Part shown: piece after piece, positions 9,455 through 17,319 of the stretch | Layout: every line of letters starts with the position of its first letter | Numbering within the stretch: the stretch's first letter is position 1 | Source: Myxococcales bacterium | GTDB lineage: Bacteria; Myxococcota; Myxococcia; Myxococcales; JAJYLH01 | Length of the DNA: 64,000 nucleotides | Reading direction: 5' to 3' | NCBI GenBank assembly: GCA_021787845.1 | Contig: JAJYLH010000027.1 | Span: 1 to 64,000, forward strand | Position numbers and translations under genes: made by a program | The notes under the pieces: model-generated | What the model saw: the letters and a program-made list of their open reading frames with translations, nothing else | Told to the model about the DNA's origin: nothing | The model's database searches: none

Positions 9455-9754
9455 TCACCGCGTCATCGGGACGCGGATGCTGAGGACCGTGCGCCCGTCG
9501 ACGTCGCCAATCATCAGCCCGGCGAAGACGACGACGAAGAGCACGGCGGTGACCAGCGTCAGGCGGCTGCCCCAGCTCTCCTCCGACAGGTGCATGAAGA
9601 ACCAGGCGACGAGCGACCCCTTCGTCAGCGCAATCGCGTAGGCGACCGCGACGCTCAACGCGCCCACGGTGACGAACGACGAGAGGAGCGAGGTCGTCGT
9701 CAGAACCAGGAGCGCGACGTAGAGGGCGACGTACTTCATCGTGTGCGACGGCAT
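9455..9754 (-). CDS. coxD: cytochrome c oxidase subunit IV (caa3 type)
   Basis: 99 residues with three predicted membrane helices and the subunit IV family pattern (ALTKGSLVAWFFMHLSEE). A small accessory subunit of the caa3 oxidase. ATG 9754 is preceded by AAGGAG at good spacing. It is the last gene of the minus-strand respiratory cluster. The gap to coxC (9755-9933) carries an inverted pair of hairpin repeats. Confidence 0.85.
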   Translation of the reverse strand: MPSHTMKYVALYVALLVLTTTSLLSSFVTVGALSVAVAYAIALTKGSLVAWFFMHLSEESWGSRLTLVTAVLFVVVFAGLMIGDVDGRTVLSIRVPMTR

Positions 9755-9807
9755 CGCGAGGGCTCCTTGAGAGGTTGCGCACCAACACCCAGCGCGCTGG
9801 ACAACGG

Positions 9808-9892
9808 ACCGCTCATCCCGAGCGCAGTCGAGGGACGAGCGTGAAGGCCCGCGCAAGCTCGCTCATCCTTCGACTGCGCTCAGGATGAGCGG
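9808..9892. repeat. REPIN-like inverted hairpin pair (coxC-coxD gap)
   Basis: Forward copy at 9808-9840 (GCTCATCCCGAGCG...GACGAGCG) and reverse copy at 9861-9892 (GCTCATCCTTCGACTG...GGATGAGC), facing each other with 20 bp between. Confidence 0.85.
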
Positions 9893-9933
9893 TACTCGCC
9901 TACACTTCGCGTTCGCATCTTCGCCGCATCCTT

Positions 9934-10557
9934 TCAGTGCATGAGGTAGAAGCTCGGCCAGAGGAAGAGCCAGACGATATCGACGAAGTGCCAGTAGATA
10001 CCGACGACCTCGACGGTCAGGTGATATTCGCCGGTGTACCGCCCGCCGCGCATGCGCACGAGGAGGCCGCCGAAGAGAATCACGCCGATGAGCACGTGCA
10101 GGGCGTGCAACCCGGTCATGACGAAGTACATCGTGAAGTACAGGAGCGCGCCGCGGCTCGGGAGCGCGGGATCGCTGAACGCCGCGCCCCACTCGATGCC
10201 TTCGCGGAAGTGCTCGGAGTATTCCACGCCCTTGATCACGAGAAACGCGAGGCCGCAGAGGATGGTCAGGACCAGGAACACGGCGAGCTGGCGGCGTTTC
10301 CCCTCGCGGATGGCGGCGACCCCCAGGGCGACGAAGAGGCTGCTCGTCAGGAGGATGTAGGTATTCGCGGTGCCGAGCCAGAGCTTCGCGTGCCGTGACG
10401 CCTCCTCGAAGTCGCGGGTGTAGTGGGCGCGAAACCCGGCGTAGAGCGCGAACAGCGCCCCGAAGAAGAGCACCTCCGACCCGATGAAGACCCAGATCCC
10501 GAAGCGCCCGCTGCGCTCCTGGTGCCCGAGGTCCGCGTACTGCTCGTGCGGGGTCAA
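9934..10557 (-). CDS. coxC: cytochrome c oxidase subunit III
   Basis: 207 residues with five membrane helices, typical of short bacterial subunit III. Motifs include WVFIGSEVLFFGALF near the start and YFTMYFVMTGLHALHVLIG with the family His pair, ending in WHFVDIVWLFLWPSFY. It stabilises the subunit I core of the haem-copper oxidase. The start appears to be TTG 10557, with weak upstream ribosome-binding sequence; no better start sits at the conserved N-terminus. A 268-bp repeat-rich gap separates it from coxA. Confidence 0.9.
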   Translation of the reverse strand: MTPHEQYADLGHQERSGRFGIWVFIGSEVLFFGALFALYAGFRAHYTRDFEEASRHAKLWLGTANTYILLTSSLFVALGVAAIREGKRRQLAVFLVLTILCGLAFLVIKGVEYSEHFREGIEWGAAFSDPALPSRGALLYFTMYFVMTGLHALHVLIGVILFGGLLVRMRGGRYTGEYHLTVEVVGIYWHFVDIVWLFLWPSFYLMH

Positions 10558-10622
10558 GAGACGGCTCTCGCGGCCCGGAGAGGCGCCGCCTCACCCCCCG
10601 CTGCCGCGCGGCTAATCGGATC

Positions 10623-10668
10623 TTCGTTCCGCTCGTCCCTCGACTGCGCTCGGGATGAGCGGAACGAA
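10623..10668. repeat. hairpin repeat, reverse copy
   Basis: Core CCCTCGACTGCGCTCGGG with outer arms TTCGTTCCGCTC and GAGCGGAACGAA, perfectly complementary. Confidence 0.9.
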
Positions 10669-10721
10669 AGAGCGATGGGCCTCAGGCAATCGACGGTCGG
10701 CAAACACGCCGCCTGACTCAA

Positions 10722-10758
10722 CCCGCTCATCCCGAGCGCAGTCGAGGGACGAGCGGGT
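10722..10758. repeat. hairpin repeat, forward copy
   Basis: Core with outer arms ACCCGCTC and GAGCGGGT; inverted with respect to the copy at 10623-10668. Confidence 0.9.
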
Positions 10759-10825
10759 CGGCCCGGAGGTGAGGGGGCGCGCGGCAGCGGGGGGTGAGGC
10801 CGTTCCCTCTCGGCGACAAACCTTT

Positions 10826-12445
10826 TCACTTCACGCGCTCCTCTCTCCAGTAGTCGTACGCCTCGTAGTCGTCGGGGAGCACGATGGGCTCGGGGCCGAA
10901 GTTGTGCACCGGCGGCGGGGAGGTCGTTTCCCATTCGAGGCCGCGCGCGTTCCAGGGGTTGTTGCCGGCGACGGGCCCTCGAACGGCCGCGTAGGTGAGG
11001 TAGAGGAGCGTGAGCACGAGGCCCCCGGCCAGCACCGAGGCGCCGGTGGTCGAGGCGACGTTGAGCATCTGGAACTGCGGCGGGTAGTAGTAGGAGCGGC
11101 GGGTCATCCCGGCGTTCCCGAGGAGGAACTGGGGGAAGAACGTCAGCAGAAAGCCCACCGACACCATCAGCGAGGCGATGATCGCCCATGTCCGGTTGTA
11201 GAGGCGGCCGGTGAACTTGGGAAACCACCAGTGCAGGCCGCCGAGGTACATGGTGAGGGTCCCCCCGACCATGATGAAGTGGAAATGCGCCACCACGAAG
11301 TAGGTATCGGTCCAGTGCACGTCCAGACCGACCGAAGCCAGCGCGACGCCCGTCATGCCGCCGAAGATGAAGAGGAACATGAACGCGACGAAGTAGATGA
11401 ACGGCGCCGTCACGGTGATGGAGCCCTTGTAGAGGGTCGCGGTCCAGGTGAACACCTTGATCGCGGAGAAGACGGAGACCAGCATGGTCAGGATGCCGAA
11501 GGCGCCGGCGTCGAAGATGGAGATGCCCGCGACGAACATGTGGTGGCCCCAGGCCAGGAACCCGACGAAGGCGATGCCGAGCGAGGAGTAGGCGATCGCC
11601 TTGTAGGAGAAGGGGTTCTTCCGCGCCGCGCCGCAGACCAGCTCGCTGACCACCCCGAACGCCGGCAGAATCATGATGTACACCGCCGGGTGCGAGTAGA
11701 ACCAGAAGAGATGTTGGTAGAGCACCGGGTCGCCGCCCAGCGCCGGGTCGAAGAGACCGAGATGGAACGCGCGGTCGAGCCCGATGAGGATGAGGGTGAT
11801 GCCCAGCACCGGCGTCGCCAGCACCTGCATGATGCTCGTCGCGTAGATGGCCCAGACGAAGAGCGGCATCTTCATCCACGTCATGCCCTTCGCCCGCATG
11901 GTGTGCGTCGTGACGATGAAGTTGATGCCCGTCGCGATGGAGGAGAACCCGATGACGGTGACGCCCGCGACGACGACGAGAACCATCGTCGGTGTCTCGA
12001 GGCTGAAGGGTGTATAGAACGTCCAGCCGGTGTCGATGCCGCCTTCGAGCAGGCCCCACAGAACCATCGCCGCGCCCGCGAGGTAGATGTAGAAGCTCGC
12101 GAGGTTCAGCCGCGGGAAGGCGACGTCGCGGGCGCCGAGCTGGATGGGGAGGAGGAAGTTCCCGAAGCCCGCCGGGATGGCGGGAATCATGAAGAGCCAC
12201 ACCATGATGATGCCGTGCGCGGTGAAGAACCGGTCGTAGCTGTGGGCGTCGACGATGGTCCCGCCGGGAGTCAAGAGCTCGATGCGGATGAGCATCGCGA
12301 ACGTGCCGCCGATCATCAGCGCCAGCGCCGTCGCGAAGAAGAACAGGATGCCGATGCGCTTGTGATCCTTCGTCGCGAGCCAGCCCCAGAGGCCGCTCGC
12401 CGCGTTGTAGAGATGCTGCCGCGGAAAGGTGGGCGAAGAAGTCAT
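10826..12445 (-). CDS. coxA: cytochrome c oxidase subunit I
   Basis: 539 residues with twelve predicted membrane helices. Haem and copper ligands are visible in MVWLFMIPAIPAGFGNF-like segments, in HPAVYIMILPAFG (CuB His) and in HFHFIMVGG (haem a/a3 His). The proton-channel segments look canonical. It is the catalytic subunit that reduces oxygen to water. ATG 12445 is used; frames extending upstream run through a GATCGGTC array and are unlikely to be translated. Order coxB-coxA-coxC-coxD downstream of the act genes is the usual ACIII/caa3 arrangement. Confidence 0.95.
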   Translation of the reverse strand: MTSSPTFPRQHLYNAASGLWGWLATKDHKRIGILFFFATALALMIGGTFAMLIRIELLTPGGTIVDAHSYDRFFTAHGIIMVWLFMIPAIPAGFGNFLLPIQLGARDVAFPRLNLASFYIYLAGAAMVLWGLLEGGIDTGWTFYTPFSLETPTMVLVVVAGVTVIGFSSIATGINFIVTTHTMRAKGMTWMKMPLFVWAIYATSIMQVLATPVLGITLILIGLDRAFHLGLFDPALGGDPVLYQHLFWFYSHPAVYIMILPAFGVVSELVCGAARKNPFSYKAIAYSSLGIAFVGFLAWGHHMFVAGISIFDAGAFGILTMLVSVFSAIKVFTWTATLYKGSITVTAPFIYFVAFMFLFIFGGMTGVALASVGLDVHWTDTYFVVAHFHFIMVGGTLTMYLGGLHWWFPKFTGRLYNRTWAIIASLMVSVGFLLTFFPQFLLGNAGMTRRSYYYPPQFQMLNVASTTGASVLAGGLVLTLLYLTYAAVRGPVAGNNPWNARGLEWETTSPPPVHNFGPEPIVLPDDYEAYDYWREERVK

Positions 12446-12494
12446 GGGGAGCCCCTCGCTCGCCGGCCCGTGACTGGGGGCCGCATCGTCAACG

Positions 12495-12544
12495 CCGATC
12501 GGACTGATCGGACCGATCCGACCGATCGGTCCGATCGGTCCGAT
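12495..12544. repeat. GATCGGTCS array, copy 3
   Basis: Five to six imperfect 9-bp units (GATCGGACT, GATCGGACC, GATCCGACC, GATCGGTCC) in the coxB-coxA gap. Confidence 0.88.
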
Positions 12545-12638
12545 TGCGTGGGACGGCGCCGGCCTGCGAAACCCGGGCGCGGCAGCCAGGGGCACGACCG
12601 ACCTCCCTGGGCTGGTCTCGGGAAGCGGCGGTCAGCCC

Positions 12639-13700
12639 TCATTCCAGCCCTCCCGGCTGCACGGGCGGCGGGTTCGGGTGCGCGACCCGCTTGGACCGGA
12701 GCGACAGGCTCTTGATGAGCTCGATGATCGCCCCCACCTCCGGCGGCGTGAGCTGTCCCCGGTAGCTGGGCATGATCGGCGTGAAGCCCTTCACGACTTT
12801 CGCCTTCGGATCCATCATCGACTGCGTGAGATACGCCGCGCCCGCGCGGACGACGCTGCCGTCCTGCATCGTCACCTCCGAGCCCCACAGGCCGGCCCAG
12901 GTCGGCGCCAGGAACTTCGTCCCGTCGAGGCTGTGACAGCGCAGGCATCCCTTGTCGGCGGCGACCCGTTCGCCCTCCTGCGCGAGGGTGCTGCGTTGGG
13001 CCTGGTCGAAGGTCGGGCGCACCCCGTTCGGCGGCGTCGGCAGCTCGGCGGCGATGGGGCCTTCCGGGTTTCGCAGCCACTCCTCGAACTTCTGCGGCGG
13101 GAGCACGACCACGTCCCCGAGCATCCGCGAATGGCCGACGCCACAGTATTCGGCGCAGCGGATGGGGAAGGTTCCGAGCTCGACCGCCTTGAACCACGCG
13201 AGCGTATAGCGCCCCGGCACCACGTCCTGCTTCACCCGGAACGCCGGGACGAAGAAGCTGTGGATGACGTCGCGGGAAGTCATGATCAGCTTGACCGGCC
13301 GGTCCTCGGGAACGAAGAGCACGCCCGCCGAGGCCTGGCCCGTCGCGTAAGCGAACTTCCACATCCATTGCTTCGCGGTGACGTAGACCTCGACGCAGTC
13401 CTTCGGCGGCGTCTCGAGCTGGATGTAGTCGTGGAACCCGACGATCCAGATACCGATGAAGAGCCCGAGGATGCTGACGATGACCCCCGCCTCGATGCGG
13501 ATGTTGCCGGTTACCCGAGGCGTCACCGACGGCCGGCGGCTGGTGTGATAGCGGATGGTGAACCCGAGGATGGCACCGAAGACCACGGTCGCGCCGACGA
13601 TCGAGATGCCGATGACGAAGTAATGCAGGTAGTCGATGCGCCGCGCCAGGCTCGACGCCTGCGGCGGGAGGTTCAGGAGCCAGCGCGCGAGGTCGTTCAT
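12639..13700 (-). CDS. coxB: cytochrome c oxidase subunit II with cytochrome c domain
   Basis: 353 residues. Two N-terminal membrane helices (about 20-95) anchor a periplasmic cupredoxin domain carrying the CuA ligands in CAEYCGVGHSRM. A C-terminal cytochrome c domain with CLRCH and a distal Met (IMPSYRGQLT) makes this the caa3 type. It takes electrons from alternative complex III and passes them to subunit I. ATG 13700 starts the conserved N-terminus; upstream in-frame sequence is hairpin repeat. Confidence 0.95.
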   Translation of the reverse strand: MNDLARWLLNLPPQASSLARRIDYLHYFVIGISIVGATVVFGAILGFTIRYHTSRRPSVTPRVTGNIRIEAGVIVSILGLFIGIWIVGFHDYIQLETPPKDCVEVYVTAKQWMWKFAYATGQASAGVLFVPEDRPVKLIMTSRDVIHSFFVPAFRVKQDVVPGRYTLAWFKAVELGTFPIRCAEYCGVGHSRMLGDVVVLPPQKFEEWLRNPEGPIAAELPTPPNGVRPTFDQAQRSTLAQEGERVAADKGCLRCHSLDGTKFLAPTWAGLWGSEVTMQDGSVVRAGAAYLTQSMMDPKAKVVKGFTPIMPSYRGQLTPPEVGAIIELIKSLSLRSKRVAHPNPPPVQPGGLE

Positions 13701-13719
13701 GCGAGCGCGCGCCTCCTCT

Positions 13720-13830
13720 CGTTTCCGCTCGTCCCTCGACTGCGCTCGGGATGAGCGGAAACGCGAGGCGACTCGGGACGAGCGGAAACGCGAGGCGACT
13801 CGGGACGAGCGGAAACGAGAGGCCACTGCC
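13720..13830. repeat. hairpin repeat plus 27-bp direct repeats
   Basis: A reverse hairpin copy at 13720-13763 has arms CGTTTCCGCTC and GAGCGGAAACG. Its right half is then repeated twice more as GACGAGCGGAAACG(C)GAG with GCGACTCGG spacers, to about 13823, apparently local duplication of one hairpin arm. Confidence 0.85.
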
Positions 13831-13877
13831 AACGACGCGAACCCGGTGCCGGACTCGACCGCTGCCTTGTGCCCAGA

Positions 13878-13949
13878 CCGCTCATCCCGAGCGCAGTCGA
13901 GGGACGAGCGGGCCGTGCCTGCACCCGGACACTCACGTGTCCGGCTCCG
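13878..13949. repeat. hairpin repeat followed by CACGTG-type repeat
   Basis: Forward hairpin copy at 13878-13912 is followed at 13915-13949 by a second family (CCCGGACACTCACGTGTCCGG), also found near 18.9, 19.05 and 63.9 kb. Confidence 0.85.
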
Positions 13950-13974
13950 TCTGCGCCAACCGAACGCCGGAGGT

Positions 13975-14343
13975 TCATCGCAGCGGCACCCCTCCCTTCT
14001 TCTCCCTCTGCACCATCAGCTCGAAGGCGCGGTCGATGGGAATCCGGACGATGCCACGCGGCTTGTCGACCCAGCGGTAGGAATCGAGATCCCTCTGCTC
14101 TCGGGCGTCGAGGTCCCGCGTTTGGTGCGTCGAGCGGATGAGGGTCCGGTAGACGCGGCTTATCGTGTCGGGCGCGTGGCCGTGGATGCTGGTCCGGACA
14201 TGGAGGCGCCCGCCGATCCAGACCGTGACGATACCCAGCGAGAGGCAGACGACGAGCAGCGCCGTCAGCAGAATCAGGAGGAGCTTCCGGTGATGGAGCC
14301 CCTCCGGCTGCGCCGTCACGACGAAGGGCCGCTCGTCGCTCAT
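13975..14343 (-). CDS. small membrane protein of the act-cox cluster
   Basis: 122 residues with one membrane helix (about 21-43) and a periplasmic C-terminal part ending in WVDKPRGIVRIPIDRAFELM. Small proteins with this C-terminal pattern are common between act and cox genes in Myxococcota. The function is not established; a role in assembly of the complex III / oxidase supercomplex is a guess from position. Its ATG overlaps the actF stop codon by 4 bp, so it is translationally coupled. Confidence 0.7.
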   Translation of the reverse strand: MSDERPFVVTAQPEGLHHRKLLLILLTALLVVCLSLGIVTVWIGGRLHVRTSIHGHAPDTISRVYRTLIRSTHQTRDLDAREQRDLDSYRWVDKPRGIVRIPIDRAFELMVQREKKGGVPLR

Positions 14344-15644
14344 GTGCCCTCGTAGCGGGTCGAGACCCCGAAGCCCGGAGCGCGGGCGGGCACCACCGGC
14401 AGCCCGCGCGCGCGGGTGAGACCGAAGGCGAACGCGAAGCCCAGGACCATCGCCAGCGCCGCCGGGTCGAGCCAGCTCGGGTGCGGGCCGTTCGGCGTCA
14501 AGGCGGGCATGATGAGCCAGTAGAGGTCGAAGTAGTGCATCGCGATGAGCCACCAGGCGATGCGGCCGAGCTTGCGCGGGTCGCGTTTCAGGTCGTGGCT
14601 CAGGAGGATGAAGAAGGGCACGAAGAAGTGCCCGACCGCGAGCCCGATGCTGAAGAGGCCCCAGCCGACCGACCGGGTGACCCACCAGCTCGCCTCGTGC
14701 GGCAGGTCGGCAATCCAGATGATGAAGTACTGATCGAACGCGATGTACGCCCAGAAGATGACGTGCGCGAAGACGAGCTTGCCGACGGAGAGGAAGTGCG
14801 CGCCGGTCACGAGGCCCGCGAGCTGCCCGCGGTCGTTTCCGGCTCCGCTCGTCCCTCGACTGCGCTCGGGATGAGCGGAGCCGGAAACGGAAGAGACACC
14901 ACTGACGCCGAAGCCTTGCGCCTGAGACCGGGCCATCAGAACGACCAAGAGCGCCAGCGCCGCGACGAACCCGCCCGCGAAGAGGTAGATGCCGTAGATG
15001 CTCGAGTACCAGGCCGGCGTGAGCGACATGAACCAGTCGAAACCCGCGAAGGTCAGGCTCAGGGCCAGGACGATGAGACCGACGCCGCTCAGGCGCTCCG
15101 CTTTCTGGCTCCAATGCAGCTCGCCGTCCGAATCCTGGCGCAGCGACCAGCGGTGCAAGAGCGCGGCGAAGCCGAGCCAGAGGGCGAAGTAGAGCGCGGT
15201 CCGGCCGAGGTAGAACGCGCGATTCCAGTAGAGGCCCTGGTGGCGCACGACCTCGGCGGCGTGGAGGCTCAAGGGAAGCCCGCCCGCCCAGGGATAGACG
15301 CGGCCGAGGTTCATCGCCAGCGGGATGAAGACCACGACGACCAGCGGCATCGCCGCGACCACCGCCTCGACCAGACGCCGGAGCGCCACCGGCCACTCCG
15401 CCCGCGCCGCGTGCATCATCATGAGAAAGACGAGCGCGCCCACCGCGAGCGTGACGAAGAAGCCAAACGCGACCAGGAGCGCGTAGAGCGCCCGTTGCGT
15501 CTCCAGCGCTGCCCCGACGACCCAGGCGACGAGCCCCGCGAAGCCAACCACCAGCGACCCGACGACGACCCGCCGGCTGGGACAGAACGTCGGGATTGAC
15601 TCGCCAGGCCTCAAGCCTCCACCGTGCCGATGCTCAGGACCCAT
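14340..15644 (-). CDS. actF: alternative complex III subunit ActF
   Basis: 434 residues with about ten membrane helices, the NrfD-like/PsrC-like quinone-interacting type that lacks metal cofactors. With ActC it forms the membrane part of alternative complex III and probably binds quinol. Helix-rich segments include LYNRAFYLGRTALYF-like and FAHVIFWAYIAFDQYFIIWIAD. Odd feature: a hairpin repeat (14834-14889) lies inside the frame and adds an Arg/Ser-rich loop (AHPERSRGTSG) without breaking it. ATG 15644. Confidence 0.88.
   Translation of the reverse strand: MGPEHRHGGGLRPGESIPTFCPSRRVVVGSLVVGFAGLVAWVVGAALETQRALYALLVAFGFFVTLAVGALVFLMMMHAARAEWPVALRRLVEAVVAAMPLVVVVFIPLAMNLGRVYPWAGGLPLSLHAAEVVRHQGLYWNRAFYLGRTALYFALWLGFAALLHRWSLRQDSDGELHWSQKAERLSGVGLIVLALSLTFAGFDWFMSLTPAWYSSIYGIYLFAGGFVAALALLVVLMARSQAQGFGVSGVSSVSGSAHPERSRGTSGAGNDRGQLAGLVTGAHFLSVGKLVFAHVIFWAYIAFDQYFIIWIADLPHEASWWVTRSVGWGLFSIGLAVGHFFVPFFILLSHDLKRDPRKLGRIAWWLIAMHYFDLYWLIMPALTPNGPHPSWLDPAALAMVLGFAFAFGLTRARGLPVVPARAPGFGVSTRYEGT
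14834..14889. repeat. hairpin repeat inside actF
   Basis: Outer arms CGTTTCCGGCTCCGCTC (14834-14850) and GAGCGGAGCCGGAAACG (14873-14889) are perfectly complementary, the longest arms of any copy in the window. Confidence 0.93.
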
Positions 15645-15664
15645 CCCGCCAACGCCTCCGACCT

Positions 15665-16030
15665 ATCGCCCTGACCACCCCGACCACCCGCCTCCACCGC
15701 CCGGATCACCCGCCTCGACCACCCGGATCACCTGCCTCGATCACCCGGACCACCTGCCTCGATCACCCGGACCACCCGCCTCGACCACCCGGATCACCTG
15801 CCTCGACCACCCGGACCACCCGCCTCCACCACCCGGACCACCCGCCTCGACCACCCGGACCACCCGCCTCGACCACCCGGATCACCTGCCTCCACCACCC
15901 GGATCACCTGCCTCGACCACCCGGATCACCTGCCTCGACCACCCGGATCACCCGCCTCCACCACCCGGATCACCTGCCTCGACCACCCGGATCACCCGCC
16001 TCCGGACCCGGATCACCTGCCTCCAGACCC
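15665..16030. repeat. 22-bp tandem repeat, about 16 copies
   Basis: Units of the form CCTCGACCACCCGGATCACCTG with scattered changes fill nearly all of the 399-bp gap between actE and actF (15645-16043). There are no unique spacers, so it is not CRISPR. No gene lies here. Confidence 0.93.
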
Positions 16031-16043
16031 GGGGCGTTCCCGC

Positions 16044-16607
16044 TCACTTCAGCTCCTTCCGCGCTTCGGCCTGCATCGGCGCCGGGAGCGCGACGATGGG
16101 TATCGCTTGGCGCAGTTGCAACGCCTTGACGTAGGCGACGACGGCCCAGCGGTCCTCGGGCGAAAGCTGTAGCCGGTAGCTCGGCATCAGGCCGTAGCCC
16201 TGGGTGGCGACTCGGTAGATTTCTCCCGGCGGGAAGTCTTTGACCGGTCCGCTCACCAGGGACGGCGGGCGGCGCAGGCGCATCGCGTCCGCCACCGGGC
16301 TGTGGCCGTCGCCCAGGAGGCCGTGACAGGCGGCGCAGGTGATGTCGAACCGGTCGCGGCCGCGTTGGAGCTCGGCGAGCGTCGGCGGCGACGGGAAGTC
16401 GGGGGGAATCGGCGCGGGCAACGGACGGCCCAGCGGTTCGACCCCGCGCGGCAGCGGGCGCATCGCCCGATGGTCCCGGAACATCCGGTTTGCGCCGTAG
16501 TCGACCGCCCGCGGCTGGACCATCATGCGCTGCAACGCCGCGTTGATGTCGTCGCCGGCATCGCAGGCGGGCAGGAGCGCCAATAGGACGAGCAGGAACC
16601 GTGACAC
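16044..16607 (-). CDS. actE: alternative complex III monohaem cytochrome ActE
   Basis: 187 residues from GTG 16607. It begins with a lipoprotein signal (VSRFLLVLLALLPAC, lipid-modified Cys near residue 15) and has one haem c site CAACH, with a likely Met ligand in GLMPSYRLQLSPEDRW. It is the lipid-anchored monohaem c subunit that hands electrons toward the oxidase. The start is the first one placing a signal peptide at the N-terminus; an ATG further upstream would translate a GATCGGTC array. Confidence 0.85.
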   Translation of the reverse strand: MSRFLLVLLALLPACDAGDDINAALQRMMVQPRAVDYGANRMFRDHRAMRPLPRGVEPLGRPLPAPIPPDFPSPPTLAELQRGRDRFDITCAACHGLLGDGHSPVADAMRLRRPPSLVSGPVKDFPPGEIYRVATQGYGLMPSYRLQLSPEDRWAVVAYVKALQLRQAIPIVALPAPMQAEARKELK

Positions 16608-16636
16608 GCGGCGGAGCCCGTCGGTTGCGGCCGCGC

Positions 16637-16681
16637 CGATGATCAGACCGATCGGTCGGATCGGACCGATCGGTCTGATCG
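16637..16681. repeat. GATCGGTCS array, copy 4
   Basis: Four 9-bp units forming a palindrome bounded by GATCAGACCGATCGG and CCGATCGGTCTGATC, in the actD-actE gap. Confidence 0.9.
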
Positions 16682-16698
16682 GCGGCCGCGGGGCAACG

Positions 16699-16735
16699 GT
16701 TGATGGGTTCCGCTTTGCTCCACCCATCCTACGCC
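16699..16735. repeat. GTAGGATGGGTGG half-repeat abutting actD stop
   Basis: On the minus strand the repeat reads GTAGGATGGGTGGAGC...GATGGG, and its TAG is the actD stop codon (16729-16731). Confidence 0.7.
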
Positions 16736-17274
16736 TGGTCCTCCCCGACCGCGACCACCTGCAAGGCGCCGAGGCTCGCCATCTCCCGGCGAATGGCGTC
16801 CACGTCGAGCGGCGCCCTACCCCGCTTCAGGCCAAGCCAGAAGCGGTCGATCGACGCCCGCCGGAAGCCCTCGACCTCGAAGACCGGATCCCACAGCCGG
16901 GGCAGGCCCGCGAAGACGAGCGCCGAAAGGAACGACGTGACCCCCGCGAAGAGGACCATCGTCTCGAAGGTGATCAGCACGAACGCCGGCGCCGAATGCG
17001 GCGGGCGCCCGCCGATGTCGATGGGGAAGTTGATGGCGTTGCAATACCACTGCACGAGGTAGCCGGTCGCCGCGCCGCACAGGCCCCCGATGAGGACGTT
17101 GCGCGGGACCTTGGACTTGGGAAGCTTCAAGAGCTCGTCGACGCCCTTCACCGGCCACGGCGTGTACGCTTCCATCTCGTCGATGCCGTGCTCCGGCCCC
17201 AGCTTGCGCAGGCGCTCGATGCCCGAGCGCAGCCCGTCGGGGGTTTCGAACTCGATGAGGAGACCAGAGCGCAT
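16729..17274 (-). CDS. actD: alternative complex III subunit ActD (DUF3341)
   Basis: 181 residues. It matches the DUF3341 pattern: a short N-terminal domain (LLIEFETPDGLRSGIERLRKLG) followed by two membrane helices (about 60-80 and 100-120) and the GGRPPHSAPAFVLITFETMVLFA segment. A small structural subunit of the membrane module. ATG 17274. The stop codon comes from a repeat, so the last residues may have been altered by its insertion. Confidence 0.9.
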   Translation of the reverse strand: MRSGLLIEFETPDGLRSGIERLRKLGPEHGIDEMEAYTPWPVKGVDELLKLPKSKVPRNVLIGGLCGAATGYLVQWYCNAINFPIDIGGRPPHSAPAFVLITFETMVLFAGVTSFLSALVFAGLPRLWDPVFEVEGFRRASIDRFWLGLKRGRAPLDVDAIRREMASLGALQVVAVGEDQA

Positions 17275-17319
17275 GTCAGGTCACCCTCGCGAGACCAACG
17301 TGCGCAGCCATGAAGCCAG

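Larger units (their letters stand above)
10588..10800. mobile_element. 213-bp MITE-like element with 23-bp perfect inverted ends
   Basis: Positions 10588-10610 and 10778-10800 are exact reverse complements (GCCTCACCCCCC.. / ..GGGGGGTGAGGC). Inside, two hairpin repeats in opposite orientation occupy 10623-10668 and 10722-10758. No transposase is present; the element could move in trans or be a folded RNA between coxA and coxC. A related end lies near 19192-19222. Confidence 0.6.

Noticed and set aside
9162-9788. Minus-strand open frame across the 42-bp array
   Set aside because: It stays open only because the repeat unit is a multiple of three; it overlaps the real coxD gene in another frame.
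15665-16030. Possible CRISPR array
   Set aside because: Units are contiguous with no unique spacers and no cas genes nearby; it is a plain tandem repeat.
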